64,000 bases of DNA from Euborellia annulipes (lineage: Eukaryota > Arthropoda > Insecta > Dermaptera > Anisolabididae): the NCBI GenBank assembly GCA_023213315.1, contig JAKCPI010015721.1:1-64000 (forward strand). Direction: 5' to 3'. This document shows, in pieces, positions 33,001-44,805 of the stretch. Position 1 is the stretch's first letter. Each line of letters opens with the position of its first letter. Made by a program: the position numbers and the translations under genes. The notes beneath the pieces are model-generated. The model made no database searches. It had not been told where the DNA came from and saw only the letters and a program-made list of their open reading frames with translations.

Positions 33001-33973
33001 TCTGGTGTGACTGGCGCACAGCACACAACTTTCTCTTACCTTTGGTAATCGAAAGTTGTGTTCTGTGCTTGTCACACCAGATTTTTTGTGTCGACATATA
33101 TTTAGTTCCCGACATGACAGTACGGAACATATGAATTCAGATGTAAAATTTATAAGTATGGGAAAATATTTATATTTTGTTACCATGGCAACCATTTCTC
33201 CTATCTTCCCTATGAAATACAAGAGTAAAGTGGTCTTCAGGAGGCGAGCGTGGCTTATCGGATAAGCTGAGGCTTAGTAATACGAGGTAAAATGCCACTC
33301 GAGGTTCGAACCCAACTTGCCGAAAAAAATTCAACCAAAGTCGAACGTCTCTGCTGGAGCAAAAGGGAGTACACATCCCCTCCAATTCCAGGCACTTAGG
33401 GCCTGAGGGATGGACATAGGAATTCAGGGGTAAAACATCACCCGAATTCGAACCATTCCTAGAACGGGGGAGCACAATAGATCTGATCTAGAGGTCGCAG
33501 TGCAAGAGAGAAGCCCCAGAACAACTCATCATCATCAAAGTGGTCTTCAGAAGATTTCAATCCCAAAATGAGAATATACATTTTAAAGAGCATCTAAAAA
33601 ATAATTGATTTTTGAATTTAAAAAAAAATCGTTAGAGGCGAATTTTGAGAAAATCGAAAAAAACTGAAAAAAGTACATCAGTAAAGTACTAGTACTCTTT
33701 GGCCGATTTTGATTAAAAGCTTATTTTTCCGGTCCCGGGGGGTGTTTAACTTAAATATAAAATTTCAACCTCATAGCTCAATTCCTTCATGCTTAAAATT
33801 GAACACACACACACACACACAGACAGACAGACCATGTCGCGAAAACCACTTTTTTGGATTCAGGGGACCTCAAAACGTGAAGATCCATCAAAATCTCGAC
33901 ATCGAATTTTTGACATGAATCCAATACTTTCTCTCTATATATATATTACATATATACATAGGTAAGAGAAAGT
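33001..33973 (-). mobile_element. HP repeat, copy 7, interrupted by a SINE
   Basis: Inverted full-length copy: 3' hairpin 33001-33084, X-box palindrome 33179-33192 (GTTACCATGGCAAC), (CA)n at about 33804-33820, 5' end AGAGAAAGT at 33973. The SINE insertion with its duplication splits it at 33227-33550. Confidence 0.85.
33241..33536 (+). mobile_element. tRNA-derived SINE (family A) with exact 14-bp duplication
   Basis: It opens with a tRNA-like head: A box TGGCTTATCGG at 33251-33261 and a perfect B box GGTTCGAACCC at 33303-33313, about 50 bp apart, as in pol III promoters. The roughly 220-bp body is unrelated to tRNA and ends in an ATC-repeat tail (CTCATCATCATC). The direct repeat AAAGTGGTCTTCAG flanks it at 33227-33240 and 33537-33550, which proves insertion into HP. 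Only one copy is in the window. Confidence 0.88.
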
Positions 33974-34258
33974 AAAAATCTAATTATTATTCTAAAAGGG
34001 ATAATATTTATTAAATTTTATTTTCCTATTTCAAATATATTTTAATTTTGTCTCAAATGTAATTGACGGACTTTTTTATGGGTGTATTTTTTATGACACT
34101 AATTTCCCTAAGTGAGCAGTGAGCCGCAAATTATGCTACATTAACAAACTACAAATGTTAAATGTCCTATTTACTATACTATTTAAATTTCACTTTCCGT
34201 CATTCAGTCTATTATTATTATAGAATTTTAATTTATTTTAATTTATTTATTTTATTTT

Positions 34259-34516
34259 ATTTTTTTTTTTTTAAACATTTACACTTTTTTCTCATTCACA
34301 CACACATTCACACTGTCTTTTCGGCAGCTCAGGCCATATAAGACATTTACGATAACCGTTATTTATGAATTTATATATATTGGGGTCCAGGCATTTTTAT
34401 TTAAGCCATCTGGTATCCAGATGGCTTAAATAAAATCATCGGACTGCCTGGGTCCGAACCCGCGACGTTTGGTATATGAGGTTAGCACGCTACCTATTAC
34501 GCCAAACTCGGGGGCA
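34259..34516 (-). mobile_element. tRNA-derived SINE (family B), full-length copy
   Basis: Read on the - strand: CCCCGAGTTTGGCGTAATAG..., B box GGTTCGGACCC, then GGCAGTCCGATGATTTTATT, a body with GGCCTGAGCTGCCGAAAAGA, and an A-rich tail. The body carries a local inverted repeat (AAGCCATCTGG/CCAGATGGCTT). Other copies are at 37701, 49556 and 58292. Confidence 0.8.
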
Positions 34517-35035
34517 ATTAAAAACCCCCCTATTTTAATTTATTAACGTAGCAAAACTCCAGATTTACCCGAAGCACTGTCTGATATATACCGGTATACA
34601 GTACCTGTCAAAAAAGTGTCAAGTTTATCTTTGTTGGCTATAACTCATCCAAAAATGAACATATTTTGATCAAATTATTTTGTATTTTTTGGATATTATT
34701 TTGGTGAATAATCCAATGCAAAATCAAAATTAAAAAATTCATTAAAAAAAAAAAAGCAAAAATTCAAAAACAAAGTGACGTTCATTTAAAATAAACAAAA
34801 TATAAAGGCGAGAAGGATAAATAAATAAGCAAAATACATTTATAAAAACTTCAAAAAAAAAGAATCTGTAGAAAATTAAAAAAAAAAGATATTAGATTTT
34901 TAATTTAAAAAAACTTATTATTTATTACTGTAGTTGGTTGTAATTGAGTTTATTGACATTCAAAAACGGAAAATAATCCCTAAAATATGACACCATTTAA
35001 AACAAGTCCGAGGGGATGAAAATTTACAGAAAAAA
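34517..35035. other. AT-rich spacer, possible Tc1-like terminus
   Basis: TACAGTACCTGTCAAAAAAG near 34598-34617 followed by GGCTATAACTC resembles a Tc1/mariner left terminus, but no right end was found. The remainder is A-rich. Confidence 0.3.
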
Positions 35036-35690
35036 TCTGTTGTGACTGGTCGCACAGCTCACAACTTTCTCTTACCCTTCGGTAATCGAAAGTTGTGTTT
35101 TGTGCTTGTCACGTCAGATATTTTGTGTCGACATATATTTAGTTCCCGACAGTATGGTACATTTGAATTTCAAGATGTAAAATTTATAAACATGGGAAAA
35201 TATTTAAATTCTGTTACCATGAACCTTTCTTCTTTTCCTATGAAGTACAAGAGTAAAGTGGTGCTTCAGAAGATTTCAATGACAAAATGAGAATATACAT
35301 TTTAAAGAGAATCTAAAAAATTAATGATTTTTGAATTAAAAAAAAAAAAAATTGTTGGAACGAATTTAGAGAAAATCACAAAAAACTGAAAAAGTGCATC
35401 CGTAAAGTACTAGTACTCTTTGGTCGATTTGGTTCAAAAGCTTTGTGCCACGTCCCATGTGGGGGCCTAACTTAAATATAAAATTTCAACCTCCTAGCTC
35501 TTTTCGTTCTTAAGATATTTTGTTCACAGACCACAGCAGACACACAGACAGACCATGTCGCGAAAACCACTTTTTTGGATTCAGGGGACCTCAAAACGTG
35601 TATTTCCATCAAAATCTCGACATCGAATTTTTGACATGAATCCAATACTTTCTATATATATTAACATCATATATAGAGGTAAGAGAAAGT
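35036..35690 (-). mobile_element. HP repeat, copy 8
   Basis: Inverted full-length copy. The hairpin is at 35036-35118 (one arm CACGTCAGAT). The X-box has decayed to GTTACCATGAACC, and the microsatellite region is reduced to ACACACAGACAGACC. The 5' end is AAGAGAAAGT. Confidence 0.82.
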
Positions 35691-35929
35691 AAAAATTCCC
35701 ATCAAATTTCGTCAAGTAGTTCCATTTGAGAAAATTAAATTATATTTAAATCTCCTAATTATTTTTCTATAATTGATAATATTTATTAAATTTAATTTTC
35801 TCATTTTTAATTAATTAAAATTTTGAAATATATTTTTAATAGATAATAGATAATGAGACAATTTTTTTTTTTATTTTATTTAGTAAATGAAAAAAAAAAA
35901 AGATTGATTTGGTTGTTGTCAGGGGGTTG

Positions 35930-36441
35930 GTTGGCAGGTTCATTCCCTGGGCCGTTAGTGGCGCCGCAACACGGCGTTGCTCCGAACCACGAGCTCTCTA
36001 TCGGCCCGGGGCACACGACGCCGACGACAGGGGGGCCAAAAGAGAGTGAGGGGAGGGCAGCACAATCGCGTTTGCTTTCGGTGCGTGCGCGAACCCAAAG
36101 TCCCCTTCAGTCGACACGACGAGCGCGCATTGAGCGCATACACTCATGGCTTCGTGTAGTGTGTGGTGCTTGCTTTTTTATTAAATTACCGGGTGTTATA
36201 TTATATATATAATAAAAAAAGAAAAAAATAAATAAAGTGTTTTAAATAAAAGAAAACGGAGCGTGAAGAAAACATCAACGATGGTGATGATGATGATGAT
36301 GTTAAAAAGAGAGGAGGGTTAAGGAGTTATAATAAAGCCGCGTTGGCGGCTACAAAGGGTCGTGTAACTGCCGCCGCCGCCGCCACCGTTACCGCTACTG
36401 GCGGCAGTAGTAACAACGGTGGTGGCGGCGGCGGCTGCGCC
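35930..36441 (+). promoter_or_regulatory. GC-rich promoter and 5' UTR of a host gene
   Basis: About 35940-36160 is the most GC- and CpG-rich stretch in the window (CCTGGGCCGTTAGTGGCGCC, CGGCCCGGGGCACACGACGC). Initiator-like TCAGTC lies at 36108-36113. A short upstream ORF starts at the ATG at 36281 within GATGATGATG and ends at a TAA before 36325. The frame of the downstream exon is open back to 36250, with Ala- and Gly-rich codons (GCC/GGC runs at 36371-36435), but offers no ATG before 36442. The exact TSS is not known. Confidence 0.5.
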
Positions 36442-36558
36442 ATGCAGCAGTGCGGAGTATGCGCCTATCTTGGTGAATTATTCCGCCGGCTCATGTGCCT
36501 CGGTGGCAGTCGTCGTGGCTCATCAGAGTCACAATATCAAGAACTTGAAGATGAAGAA
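36442..36558 (+). CDS. First coding exon of an unidentified host gene
   Basis: From the ATG at 36442 it reads MQQCGVCAYLGELFRRLMCL then GGSRRGSSESQYQELEDEE, 39 codons. It ends in phase 0 at a consensus donor GTGAGT (36559-36564). Codon use is balanced and GC-rich, unlike anything nearby. The protein N-terminus has four cysteines within 18 residues, a basic patch (RRG), a serine cluster, and an acidic end. It could be lipid-modified or membrane-proximal, but I do not recognise the family. Translation might begin farther upstream, since the Ala/Gly-rich frame (AAAAATVTATGG...) is open, through a non-AUG or an upstream exon. Downstream exons are not found in this window. Confidence 0.55.
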
Positions 36559-36617
36559 GTGAGTCAATTTTTTTTTTGATTCATTCATTCATACATATAT
36601 ACAATTCCACGTGAAAG

Positions 36618-36651
<34 letters not shown>

Positions 36652-37430
36652 CAACAAGTTGGCATTCACATGTAGTGGTTACTCTTTTAGTATAATCCGG
36701 TTACTAAAAAAAATATATTATATACCATTAATTATAGTATAATAATTGTGAGATTTAAATTTATTTGATTTTTTTTTTTTTAATTAAGAAATTTTAATTT
36801 TATATTTACAAAATTTTGGTGAAAATTTGACTAATTTTTTCCTTTCGAAGTTCTTTATAAGGTCTATTTTTATTGTACATTTTTTATTACTTTAAATCTC
36901 AGGAACCACTGATTAGAAAAGAATGAAATTTCACAATTTTAGAGTTATTATAAATGCGAAAATTAAAATATATATCATTAATTATAGTATAATAATTGGG
37001 AGATTTAAATTTATTTAATTTTTAACTAATTAACGATTTTAATGTTTTTTTTTTCGAATATACAACATTTATTTTATCTTAATTAAGAAATTTAATTTTA
37101 AATCTACGAAATTTTGGTGAAAATCCATCTATTTTTTTTTTCTTTTATGTCGAAGACTTTTAAAGTTCTTTATATTTACATTTTTTTAGTACTATCTCAG
37201 GAACCAGTGATTAGAATAGAATGAAATTTCACAATTGTATGGTTCATGCGAAAATTAAAATATATTATATATCATTAATTATAGTATAATATTTGTGAGA
37301 TTTAAATTTATTAATTTTTTTTTTTTTTAATTAAGAAATTTTAATTTTAAATTTACAAAATTTTGGTGAAAATTCAACTAATTTTTAGTACTATCTCAGG
37401 AACCTTTGATTAGAAAAGAATGAAATTTTA

Positions 37431-37616
37431 CAGGGCCGGAACTAGGAGATTTTTTACGGGGGGCAAAATTTAATTTGCCGCCTCAACCTTAAAATTTTCT
37501 ATACAGAATTAATATCATTTTACCTTTTTTTTAGTAAATCTTTCTTTAATTGCCGCCCCCTGATATCTGCCGCCCGGGGCACATGCCCCCACTGCCCCCC
37601 TCTAGATCCGGCCCTG
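37431..37616. mobile_element. hAT-type MITE with 8-bp duplication
   Basis: Ends CAGGGCCGGA / TCCGGCCCTG, flanked by AAATTTTA at 37423-37430 and 37617-37624. CAGGG termini with an 8-bp target duplication are diagnostic of hAT elements. It is 186 bp with no coding capacity. Confidence 0.88.
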
Positions 37617-37700
37617 AAATTTTACAATTCTATAGTTATTATAAATGCGAAAAGTAAAATATATTATAGTATAATATTTGTGAGATTATATATTTTATTT

Positions 37701-37824
37701 GGGGTCCAGGCATTCTTATTTAAGCCATTTGGATACCAAATCATCGGACTGCCTGGGGTCCCCGAACCCCCGACGTTTGGTATACGAGGTTAGCACCCTA
37801 ACCTCTACACCAAGCCCCGAGGGC
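37701..37824 (-). mobile_element. SINE family B, short copy
   Basis: On the - strand, CCCTCGGGGCTTGGTGTAGA...GGTTCGGGG...CAGGCAGTCCGATGATTTG, truncated after ATGCCTGGACCCC. It sits inside the tandem array. Confidence 0.75.
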
Positions 37825-38419
37825 AATTTTAATTTTAAATTTACAAAATTTTGGTGAAAATTCGACAAATTTTTATAACGAAGACACGTTCTTTATAGGC
37901 CTATTTACATTTTTTATTTTTTTAAATCTCAGTAACCACTGATTAGAAAAGAATGAAAATTCATTTTTTGTTTTTTTTTTTTTTTGTTTAGTTATAGAAA
38001 ATAAGAAAATGAAAATTTATTATGCTTCATTAATTAAATATAATAAATAATTAAATTTATTTTAATTTCTGAAACTACTTAACGCATTTTTAGGGTTTTT
38101 TTTTTTTTTTTTTTTTGAATACATAGAATATTTAGAATTTTCACATTAATTAAGAAATTTTATTTTAAATTTACAAAATTTTGGTGAAAATTCATCTATT
38201 TTTTTTCTTTAATGTCGAAGACTTTAAAGTTCTTTATATTTACATTTTTTATTACTATCTTAGGAACCACTGATTAGAAAAGAATGAAATTTCACAATTG
38301 TATAGTTATTATGAATATGAAAATTAAAATTTATTATGTTTCATTAATTAAATAGAATAAATAATTAAACTTTTTTGAATTTCTGAAACTACTTTTTCTC
38401 TTTTTGAATATACATAGTA

Positions 38420-39104
38420 AGGGTGGGGCAAAAGTCCGCACGGGGCAAAAGTCCGAATCCTCATTTTAAAATCCCCGTTAGACTTGGCGTTGTTCTAAAC
38501 AACTTTGTTAGGTTGCTAACAACAAGAACAGATGATGATTCGAAATTCAATAACGTGTTTGAAGCCGATTGTTAACAATGAGCAAATTTATGTTTTGGAC
38601 TTCCATCTAATATTTATGGAAATTCTCATGATTGCAACATGTACCAGCATGCACTTTTCTAACTGTCTAATGTCTTTGATTGCAAGCTGATAACCCTAAA
38701 TAAATATTTTAAAACCTTTTTACTTCTCTCTTACCTATGTATATATGTAATATATATATAGAGAGAAAGTATTGGTTTCATGTCAAAAATTCGATGTCGA
38801 GATTTGTTGATGGATCTTCAAAAAAGGAAAAAACGTTTTGAGGTCCCCTGAATCCAAAAAGTGGTTTTCGCGACATGTCTGTCTGTGGGTGGTGGGTGGG
38901 TGGGTGTGTGGGCAAAAGTCCGCAAATGAAAATTTTTGTTTAAATACCTCTCCTACTCTTATGCTCCCGAATTGGAAACCAAAAAAATTATGTAAGATAG
39001 CCAATTAACCAGGCTTTCAGGGGATGTTCCTATTTTTATTGTATCTTTCATAGGAAGGTCAAAAAAAAATTCCCAAAGAAAAAGTGCGGACTTTTGCCCC
39101 ACCT
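38420..39104. mobile_element. TIR element with GGGGCAAAAGTCC motifs, TA duplication
   Basis: Ends AGGGTGGGGCAAAAGTCCGC / GCGGACTTTTGCCCCACCT, flanked by TA (38418-38419 and 39105-39106). The 17-bp motif GGGGCAAAAGTCCGCAC is doubled head to tail at the left end (38425 and 38442), and another copy occurs at about 38909. Inside is an HP fragment. No protein. The superfamily is uncertain. Confidence 0.75.
38722..38908 (+). mobile_element. HP repeat, 5' fragment (copy 9)
   Basis: ACTTCTCTCTTACC through the GTGGGTGGGTGGG microsatellite only. It lies inside the TIR element at 38420 and stops at the microsatellite, as if the break or fusion occurred in the simple repeat. Confidence 0.75.
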
Positions 39105-39450
39105 TACTCTATATAGAATATTTAGAATTTTCACATTAATTAAGAAATTTTATTTTAAATTTATAAAAAATTTTGGTGACAATTCTCTTATTATTTCATT
39201 CTTTTCTTTTGCTTCGAAGATACCAAAGTTCTTTATATGTACATTTCTTTTATTAGGTTATATACCAAAAACCACTGAATAGACAAAAGAAATTTCGCAG
39301 TTGTATGGTTATTATATATGCGAAAATTAAAATATATTATATTACATTAATTATAGATTAATAATTGTGGGATTTAAATTTATTTTAAAATTAATTTCTG
39401 AAACTACTTAACGCATTTTGATGGTCTTTTTTTTATATTGTGGACATTTT

Positions 39451-40439
39451 ATCCCTGAAAATTAGCTAAATCCAATCAACCTAAATTCTTAAAGATGGTG
39501 AAAATATTAGAACCATACCATGTGAATTTTTCAATTTAAAAAACGTAAACATTTAATAAAATCTTCTTTAAATAAAATAGTTTTATGTGTATTTAGTTTT
39601 TTAATAGAGCCACAAAAATAAATAAAAAGGCTCTTTATTAAAAATTAAGACCGGTATTAAATAAATCTAATAGAGCGTTAAAAATAAAAACTTGAAAATC
39701 TCACGCCTAGCTGACGCTAAGGGGGTATGGTATGTGTGTATAGTGCAATAATACCAACAGTGAGAAAAAAAAAAATTAATTCCACTGAAATAATAAGCAT
39801 TGTTTATTATAAAATTATTAGTATTAATGAAAATGAATGAAAATTCATAATTTTTTTTTTTTTTACAATGTGGTAGCTGAGATATCAATAATAAATTTTG
39901 AGGGGGTGAATATTAATTAGTAGAAAATATTTTAAATATCTCAAATAAAAAAAAAAGGTTTCTTCTCAAGTTTTATGATGACGTCATGAATTTGTTCATT
40001 TTTTTTTTACCCCCTTAATAACATATTTTTGCCCTCTTCTCTGTGTGTGTGTGTGAGTATCGATTCCCTTTAGGGATCTCTCTCTCTTTCGCTCCACGTG
40101 CTCGAGTTCACGCCCATCGTTCAATCAATCAAAAGACTTATCTCATCAGGATTAATACACAAAAACAAAAACAAACCAACGACCTTATGATTCAATTTGT
40201 ATATATGTGAAATACCTGCGATTTTACTTTTCCACAATGGTCGGAAAATATAAATTTTCTGGTCTGCTGGGAAATTATTTCTACAAAATAAAATTTTATT
40301 AAATTAAATTAAAGACTTAGAAATTCATAAAATTAATATTTTGTCTATAAAATAGTTAATACTTTTTTTTGTTGTATTTCGAATATCAAATTTCATTTAA
40401 GCAATGAATTTATCAGTCAACTTTTTTCATTTATATATC
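39451..40439. other. AT-rich sequence with simple repeats
   Basis: TGACGTCA at 39979-39986, (GT)n at 40041-40054, CT-rich tract around 40077-40092. No gene is supported. Confidence 0.4.
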
Positions 40440-41665
40440 TACACATTAAAAAAAAAAAAAAACCCATAAAAATTCGTCTAGTAGTTATTGAGTTCATATA
40501 CTAAGAAAATAACGACTCGCAAGTTTTGTCCAAATTTAGTATTCCATAACGGCCTCACATCTTTTTTTCGTTGTAAAATGATAATAGGCTTTGAAAAATT
40601 TCTACACTATTGATCACCAAACTGTCCTAGAACTTCCACCTGTTTTTCTTTTCAAAGTGACTCCTTTTGGGTTCTTCCTTAAAATCAGCGCTCGAATATT
40701 ATTTAAGGTTGTTCAGATAGTACCCCGTAAGTCATAATAGAATCTAAATTTTTTTTTAAATAAAATTAAAAATTTGAATGCCAAATTTCCTTATTATAAT
40801 TTAGTCGTGACCTATCAGAGTTTATAATTGTATTAAGTTAATAATTTAATTACCAAAAATAATAAATGAATGACTTTTGACTTGAGCAGTTTTTCAAGTA
40901 ATATAGATCTGGCAACATTGCATTCATCAACTATCTATTTTAAATCTTAAACGCCTTAAATTTTATTTTATTTAATATATTACAATGTTTAATGCAAATC
41001 AGTTTAAACACAATGGACGATTTGCGAGAAAAAATATCGTAAAATGGGAAAAAAATGTAACTGACAGCGAGAAAAGAGTATTATTTTATGCGACGTTGCC
41101 AGACTAGTCTGAGTCTCAATTTTAAATATTGGCGACTGTCATTTTGGGGAATTTTTTGACTTTCTTGTTAAATTATCCTTAAAAGCCCACGTCAGAAACT
41201 TTTGATTTTATGTTTAACGTATTCCTCGGAAGTGAATTGATAAAAATGTAAGTTTTTTGTTTTTGTATCTATTGCAGAGGTGGCTATATAATTCGATATG
41301 TGTGCGTTTTGTCGACATTCCCCATAGACTACATGTTAAATTTCAATTTTTAAAAAATTAATTACACGATAACCCTGGGTCAGATCTGCTTCAAAATTTT
41401 ATTTTATACGTATGTGATAGTGATTAATAACATATTAAAAAATTAGCTTTTAATCTAACAAAGTGCTTTAATGTCCGAACAACCTTAAAAGAATATAAAT
41501 TTTATAAATAAAATCCTAGTCTTAAATTACCCTTGTTAAAATTCTATACCCATTAAAAAAAAACCTATAAAAATTCGTCTCAGCCTAGTTATTGAGTTCA
41601 TACACTAAGAAAATAACGACTCTCTGTTTTGACCCTTAATGTTTTTTTTTTTGTTGTAAAATGAG
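40440..41665 (+). repeat. Direct repeats flanking the TTAA-2 element
   Basis: About 40455-40590 and 41550-41660 share CCCATAAAAATTCGTC...AGTTATTGAGTTCATA and AAGAAAATAACGACTC...TTGTTGTAAAATGA. The left and right copies bracket the transposon at 40707-41484 but are too long and too far apart to be its target duplication. They are an older tandem duplication. Confidence 0.6.
40707..41484 (+). mobile_element. TTAA-2 element, complete copy
   Basis: Ends GGTTGTTCAGATA / TGTCCGAACAACC with TTAA flanks (40703-40706 and 41485-41488). The 778-bp interior has no ORF. Shared with 53505-54259 (about 95% by eye) and, divergently, with 15440-16436. TTAA duplication suggests piggyBac- or Kolobok-type transposition. 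The family is not recognised. Confidence 0.8.
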
Positions 41666-43706
41666 AAAATTGGTCACCCTAACTTCACAAACTTGGTATA
41701 TTAAAATTCATTTACAGTGTATAAATGCTAACAATGGTCAGTTTAAGTCAGATAACCCTGAAAAGAAAAGTGATTCGTTATAGCCTACGTCACTGAGTGT
41801 AATGGCAAATTTTAATAGCAGCAGTTGGGCTATTAATAGGAACAAAAATGAGGAAGGAAAAGAGAGGAATTAATAATAAACGTTAAGTGTTGCTGTTGTA
41901 TCTTCTTTTTACATCTCTTGTGCGGGCAAATAGCCGAAGGTTGCTTGGTTAGTTAGTTGACTGAATTTATTCTAAATAAGAGTTAGAAGAAGATATTTAA
42001 ATAGAAATGATGTTCGTGATGATTACTTTGCAATTTTAATTTTTGTTTTGTACGAACATGGTGTGACTGTAAGGGAAAGGAACAGGAGCAGTCAAAAAAA
42101 AAAAATAACGTTTTTATCGTCTCTTCATCAGTCATTATTTAGTGTCAATGAATATTAAAAGAAAATTTGTCCTTTATTTTCAAGAAGAAAATCAACTAGT
42201 CATATTCGTATTATAGAAATTTATTAAATTAAATTTATATTCATTGTCGGATCGATCGGGATGGGGGAACTCTCTCAAGAAGCTCAAGAGATAATTTTTT
42301 TGGCCAGTTTTGTCTATTCATTTTATTCTAAAAATAGCTTTAAAAATGTATACAAATTTTAACAATTTTTCATTACCAATCGGGGGTATTCCACACCCTC
42401 CAAACATCCAGACCCCCCTGAGTAAAATTCTGGATTCGCCCATGTAGGCAAATCTATTTTAAAAGGAAGAAAATTTAAATAGGGGGTGGAAGAAAACGCA
42501 GCCAAAATTTTTTCTTTAAAAATATATTTCAGCAGCTGACGTTTCGGCTTTGGTTAAAGCCATCCTCGGAGCTGCTGTTGGTCTTCATATACATATATTT
42601 TTTTTTACAAATTCCACCAGCTATAAAATACCCATATACTAAAGAAAAATAAATATCTTTTTATTGTTTTAGACATTCTTAGACTAAAACCACTCAGGCT
42701 AAAAAAATTTACATATGTATAAAAACCCCCCATAAAAATCCGTCAAGTAGTTTAAGAGATCATATTTGTTAAAAAAAAAAAAAAATTAATTAAATCAAAT
42801 ATTTAATTAATTTAATTTAATAATAATTTTATTTAATTAATTAAAATTTAAATGGAATAATTTTACAACTCTTATAAATCAATATTTTTTTGTATTATAA
42901 AAACATTCTGAATCAATCTAATTCTTAATCAAACAGTTTTCAAAATTAAATTTTTTTTTTGAGTCTAGTACTTATTAAAATTTATAATAGGCTACATTTC
43001 ACTGAAATTTGAAAAATTTAATATAATTTTATAATTGCTATTGAAAAGGAAAAAAAAAAAATTAAAATTTGTTACTTTTAGAGTGTCTTCACCTTTTATT
43101 ACCCTTAAAATCACGCAGATAAAAATTCTCGACATAAAAAAAAAAAATCAATAAAAATCCTTCAACTAGTTCCAGAGTGACAAGAGAAAATTAAAATAAT
43201 AATTAAAAAAAAAAATAAAACATTTAATTTTTTTATTCAACAATTTATTTATTTTCTAAAAATTAATTAATTAAACTTTAAATGTTGAATATTAAAATTT
43301 TTAAAATTCTTTTTTTTTTAATATATGTATAATAAATTGAAAAATTTATAATAGGCCTCAATTTTCTTCAAATTTTGTCAATAATTAATATAATTGTTTT
43401 TTTTTTTTTTTTATTGAAAAAGGAAAAAAAATAAAAATTTTTTTTTTTTTAGGTGTCAAAACCTAAACGAAGATTCTCTAAAAAAATCCTTTAAGTAGTT
43501 GCAGAGTATATAAGATAATTACAATATAAAAAATTTGATTTTGATATTTTATCTGAAAGTAGATCGATGAAGATCCTCTGGATAAATTGGAAATTTTAAA
43601 ATCCTTTTCCAACCTTCTCTGATCAATGAAATTAAAGGTTTTTGTGAATTTTAACGTTTTTTGTACATATTATTTTATATAAATATAAGTGGTGGGAGTG
43701 GGGCGC
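41666..43706. other. AT-rich intergenic sequence with a decayed hammerhead
   Basis: At 42531-42581 the - strand has stem II GGCTTT/AAAGCC and GAAACGTC, but the first box is CCGAGGA instead of CTGANGA. Dispersed CCCATAAAAATCCGTCAAGT modules lie at about 42730 and 43150. No gene is supported. Confidence 0.45.
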
Positions 43707-43737
43707 TATAAAAAGGCCAGAGGTCGCACACAATTCA
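43707..43737 (+). promoter_or_regulatory. Candidate core promoter: TATA box and initiator
   Basis: TATAAAAA (43707-43714) is preceded by GGGGCGC. An initiator-like TTCAC places +1 at about 43737, 30 bp from the TATA start, which is ideal spacing. The first downstream ATG (43821) opens only an 11-codon frame with no donor before the stop, so no gene product can be named. Confidence 0.3.
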
Positions 43738-43798
43738 CTTGGCGGATACAACAACAACAACAACAAGAAAAGAAAGAAAGAAAGAAAAAAAAACTTAC

Positions 43799-43885
43799 TC
43801 TATTTTTATCAAACAGTTCAATGGCAGAGATCAACAAACCACCTGACGGACTTTGAAATTTATTTTCTTTTAAAATAAAAACTTC
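43799..43885 (-). CDS. Possible 87-bp internal exon, unidentified
   Basis: Between a candidate acceptor (CTGACCCAG) and a consensus donor (GTAAGT) the - strand encodes 29 residues, including KENKFQSPSGGLLISAIELF. Both junctions are phase 0. Against it, the region upstream of the acceptor is A-rich on that strand and lacks a pyrimidine tract, and a + strand TATA box lies next to it. Confidence 0.2.
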
Positions 43886-44009
43886 CTGGGTCAGTTTTTT
43901 TTTTCTTTTTCGTTTTTGGTACATATCTTTCAGACACTTTTTGAACCAACTTAATAATTTAAACAATATTTGAACGAGATATTCGAATATGAAATTTTTT
44001 TAAATATAC

Positions 44010-44730
44010 TAAGTTATATTTTTTATTCGGTAGTCTAAAAGCTGCCATTTTTCTGATTAAAATGATATATCACATATGTATCTAAATCGATTGCGATTTT
44101 GATTAAAAACATATTTTTTTTTAATTAAGGTTAAAAGAAATACGCCGCCATTTTTTTTTTTTTTATTTATTCAAATCACAACAATCAAAGAAAAAAATAT
44201 ACCAATAATTAATTAAATTTAATTATTAGCTAATATTATTAATTAATAATAATAATGATCTTTTGTTGTCACAATGATATATTTTTAATCATAAGGAAAT
44301 TCGTGTATTTAATTAATTTAAATTATTTCTCGCATTTAAAAGATATTTCAATCATTTTAGAGTTTTTTGTTTTATGTAAATTGGCTGCTTTCTTTTAACT
44401 AATTTATTGTTTCTCTATCTATGAAACAGACAGATATCCTGAGACGACTTAAATTTTTTTTAATGTTAAATGTAGTATATTTTTTATTCTGTAGTTTAAA
44501 AGCTGCCATTTTTCTGATTAAAATGATATATCACATTTCTATTTAAATTTGTTGCAATTATGTTTAAAAACATATTTTTTTTTTTAATTGAGGTTAAAGG
44601 AAATGCGCCGGCATTTTTTTAAATATTTATTACCTACATTCAAAAGAATATTTCTATAATTAATTAAATTTCATTATTCTTATTAAATAATAATGTGATC
44701 TTTTGTTGTCACAATGAAACCACAACAATG
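44010..44730 (+). repeat. Tandem duplication, period about 455 bp
   Basis: About 44020-44290 and 44470-44730 share AAAAGCTGCCATTTTTCTGA, TTAAAATGATATATCACAT and GATCTTTTGTTGTCACAATG in the same order. The ATGATATATCACAT core also occurs near 10120, 10455 and 57175. Confidence 0.75.
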
Positions 44731-44805
44731 AAAACAAGAAATTCTTTAAATAATTAATAGAATAAAATTAATTAAAAGATATTTTCTTTAGAATATTTTC
44801 GTTTT

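Larger units (their letters stand above)
36710..39450 (+). repeat. Tandem array, unit about 300 bp, in the putative intron
   Basis: The unit carries CATTAATTATAGTATAATAA-TTGTGAGATTTAAATTTATT, then TTAATTAAGAAATTTTAATT, AAATTTTGGTGAAAATTC, TTCTTTATA, and CTCAGGAACCACTGATTAGA-AAAGAATGAAATTTCACAAT. At least six imperfect copies run from about 36710 to 39370. Three later insertions break the array (hAT MITE at 37431, SINE at 37701, TIR element at 38420). It follows the exon donor at 36559, so it is probably intronic. Confidence 0.75.

Noticed and set aside
35853..36212. 119-codon ORF over the GC-rich promoter
   Set aside because: It starts in poly-T sequence and crosses the probable transcription start. 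Composition reflects the CpG island, and no family is recognisable.
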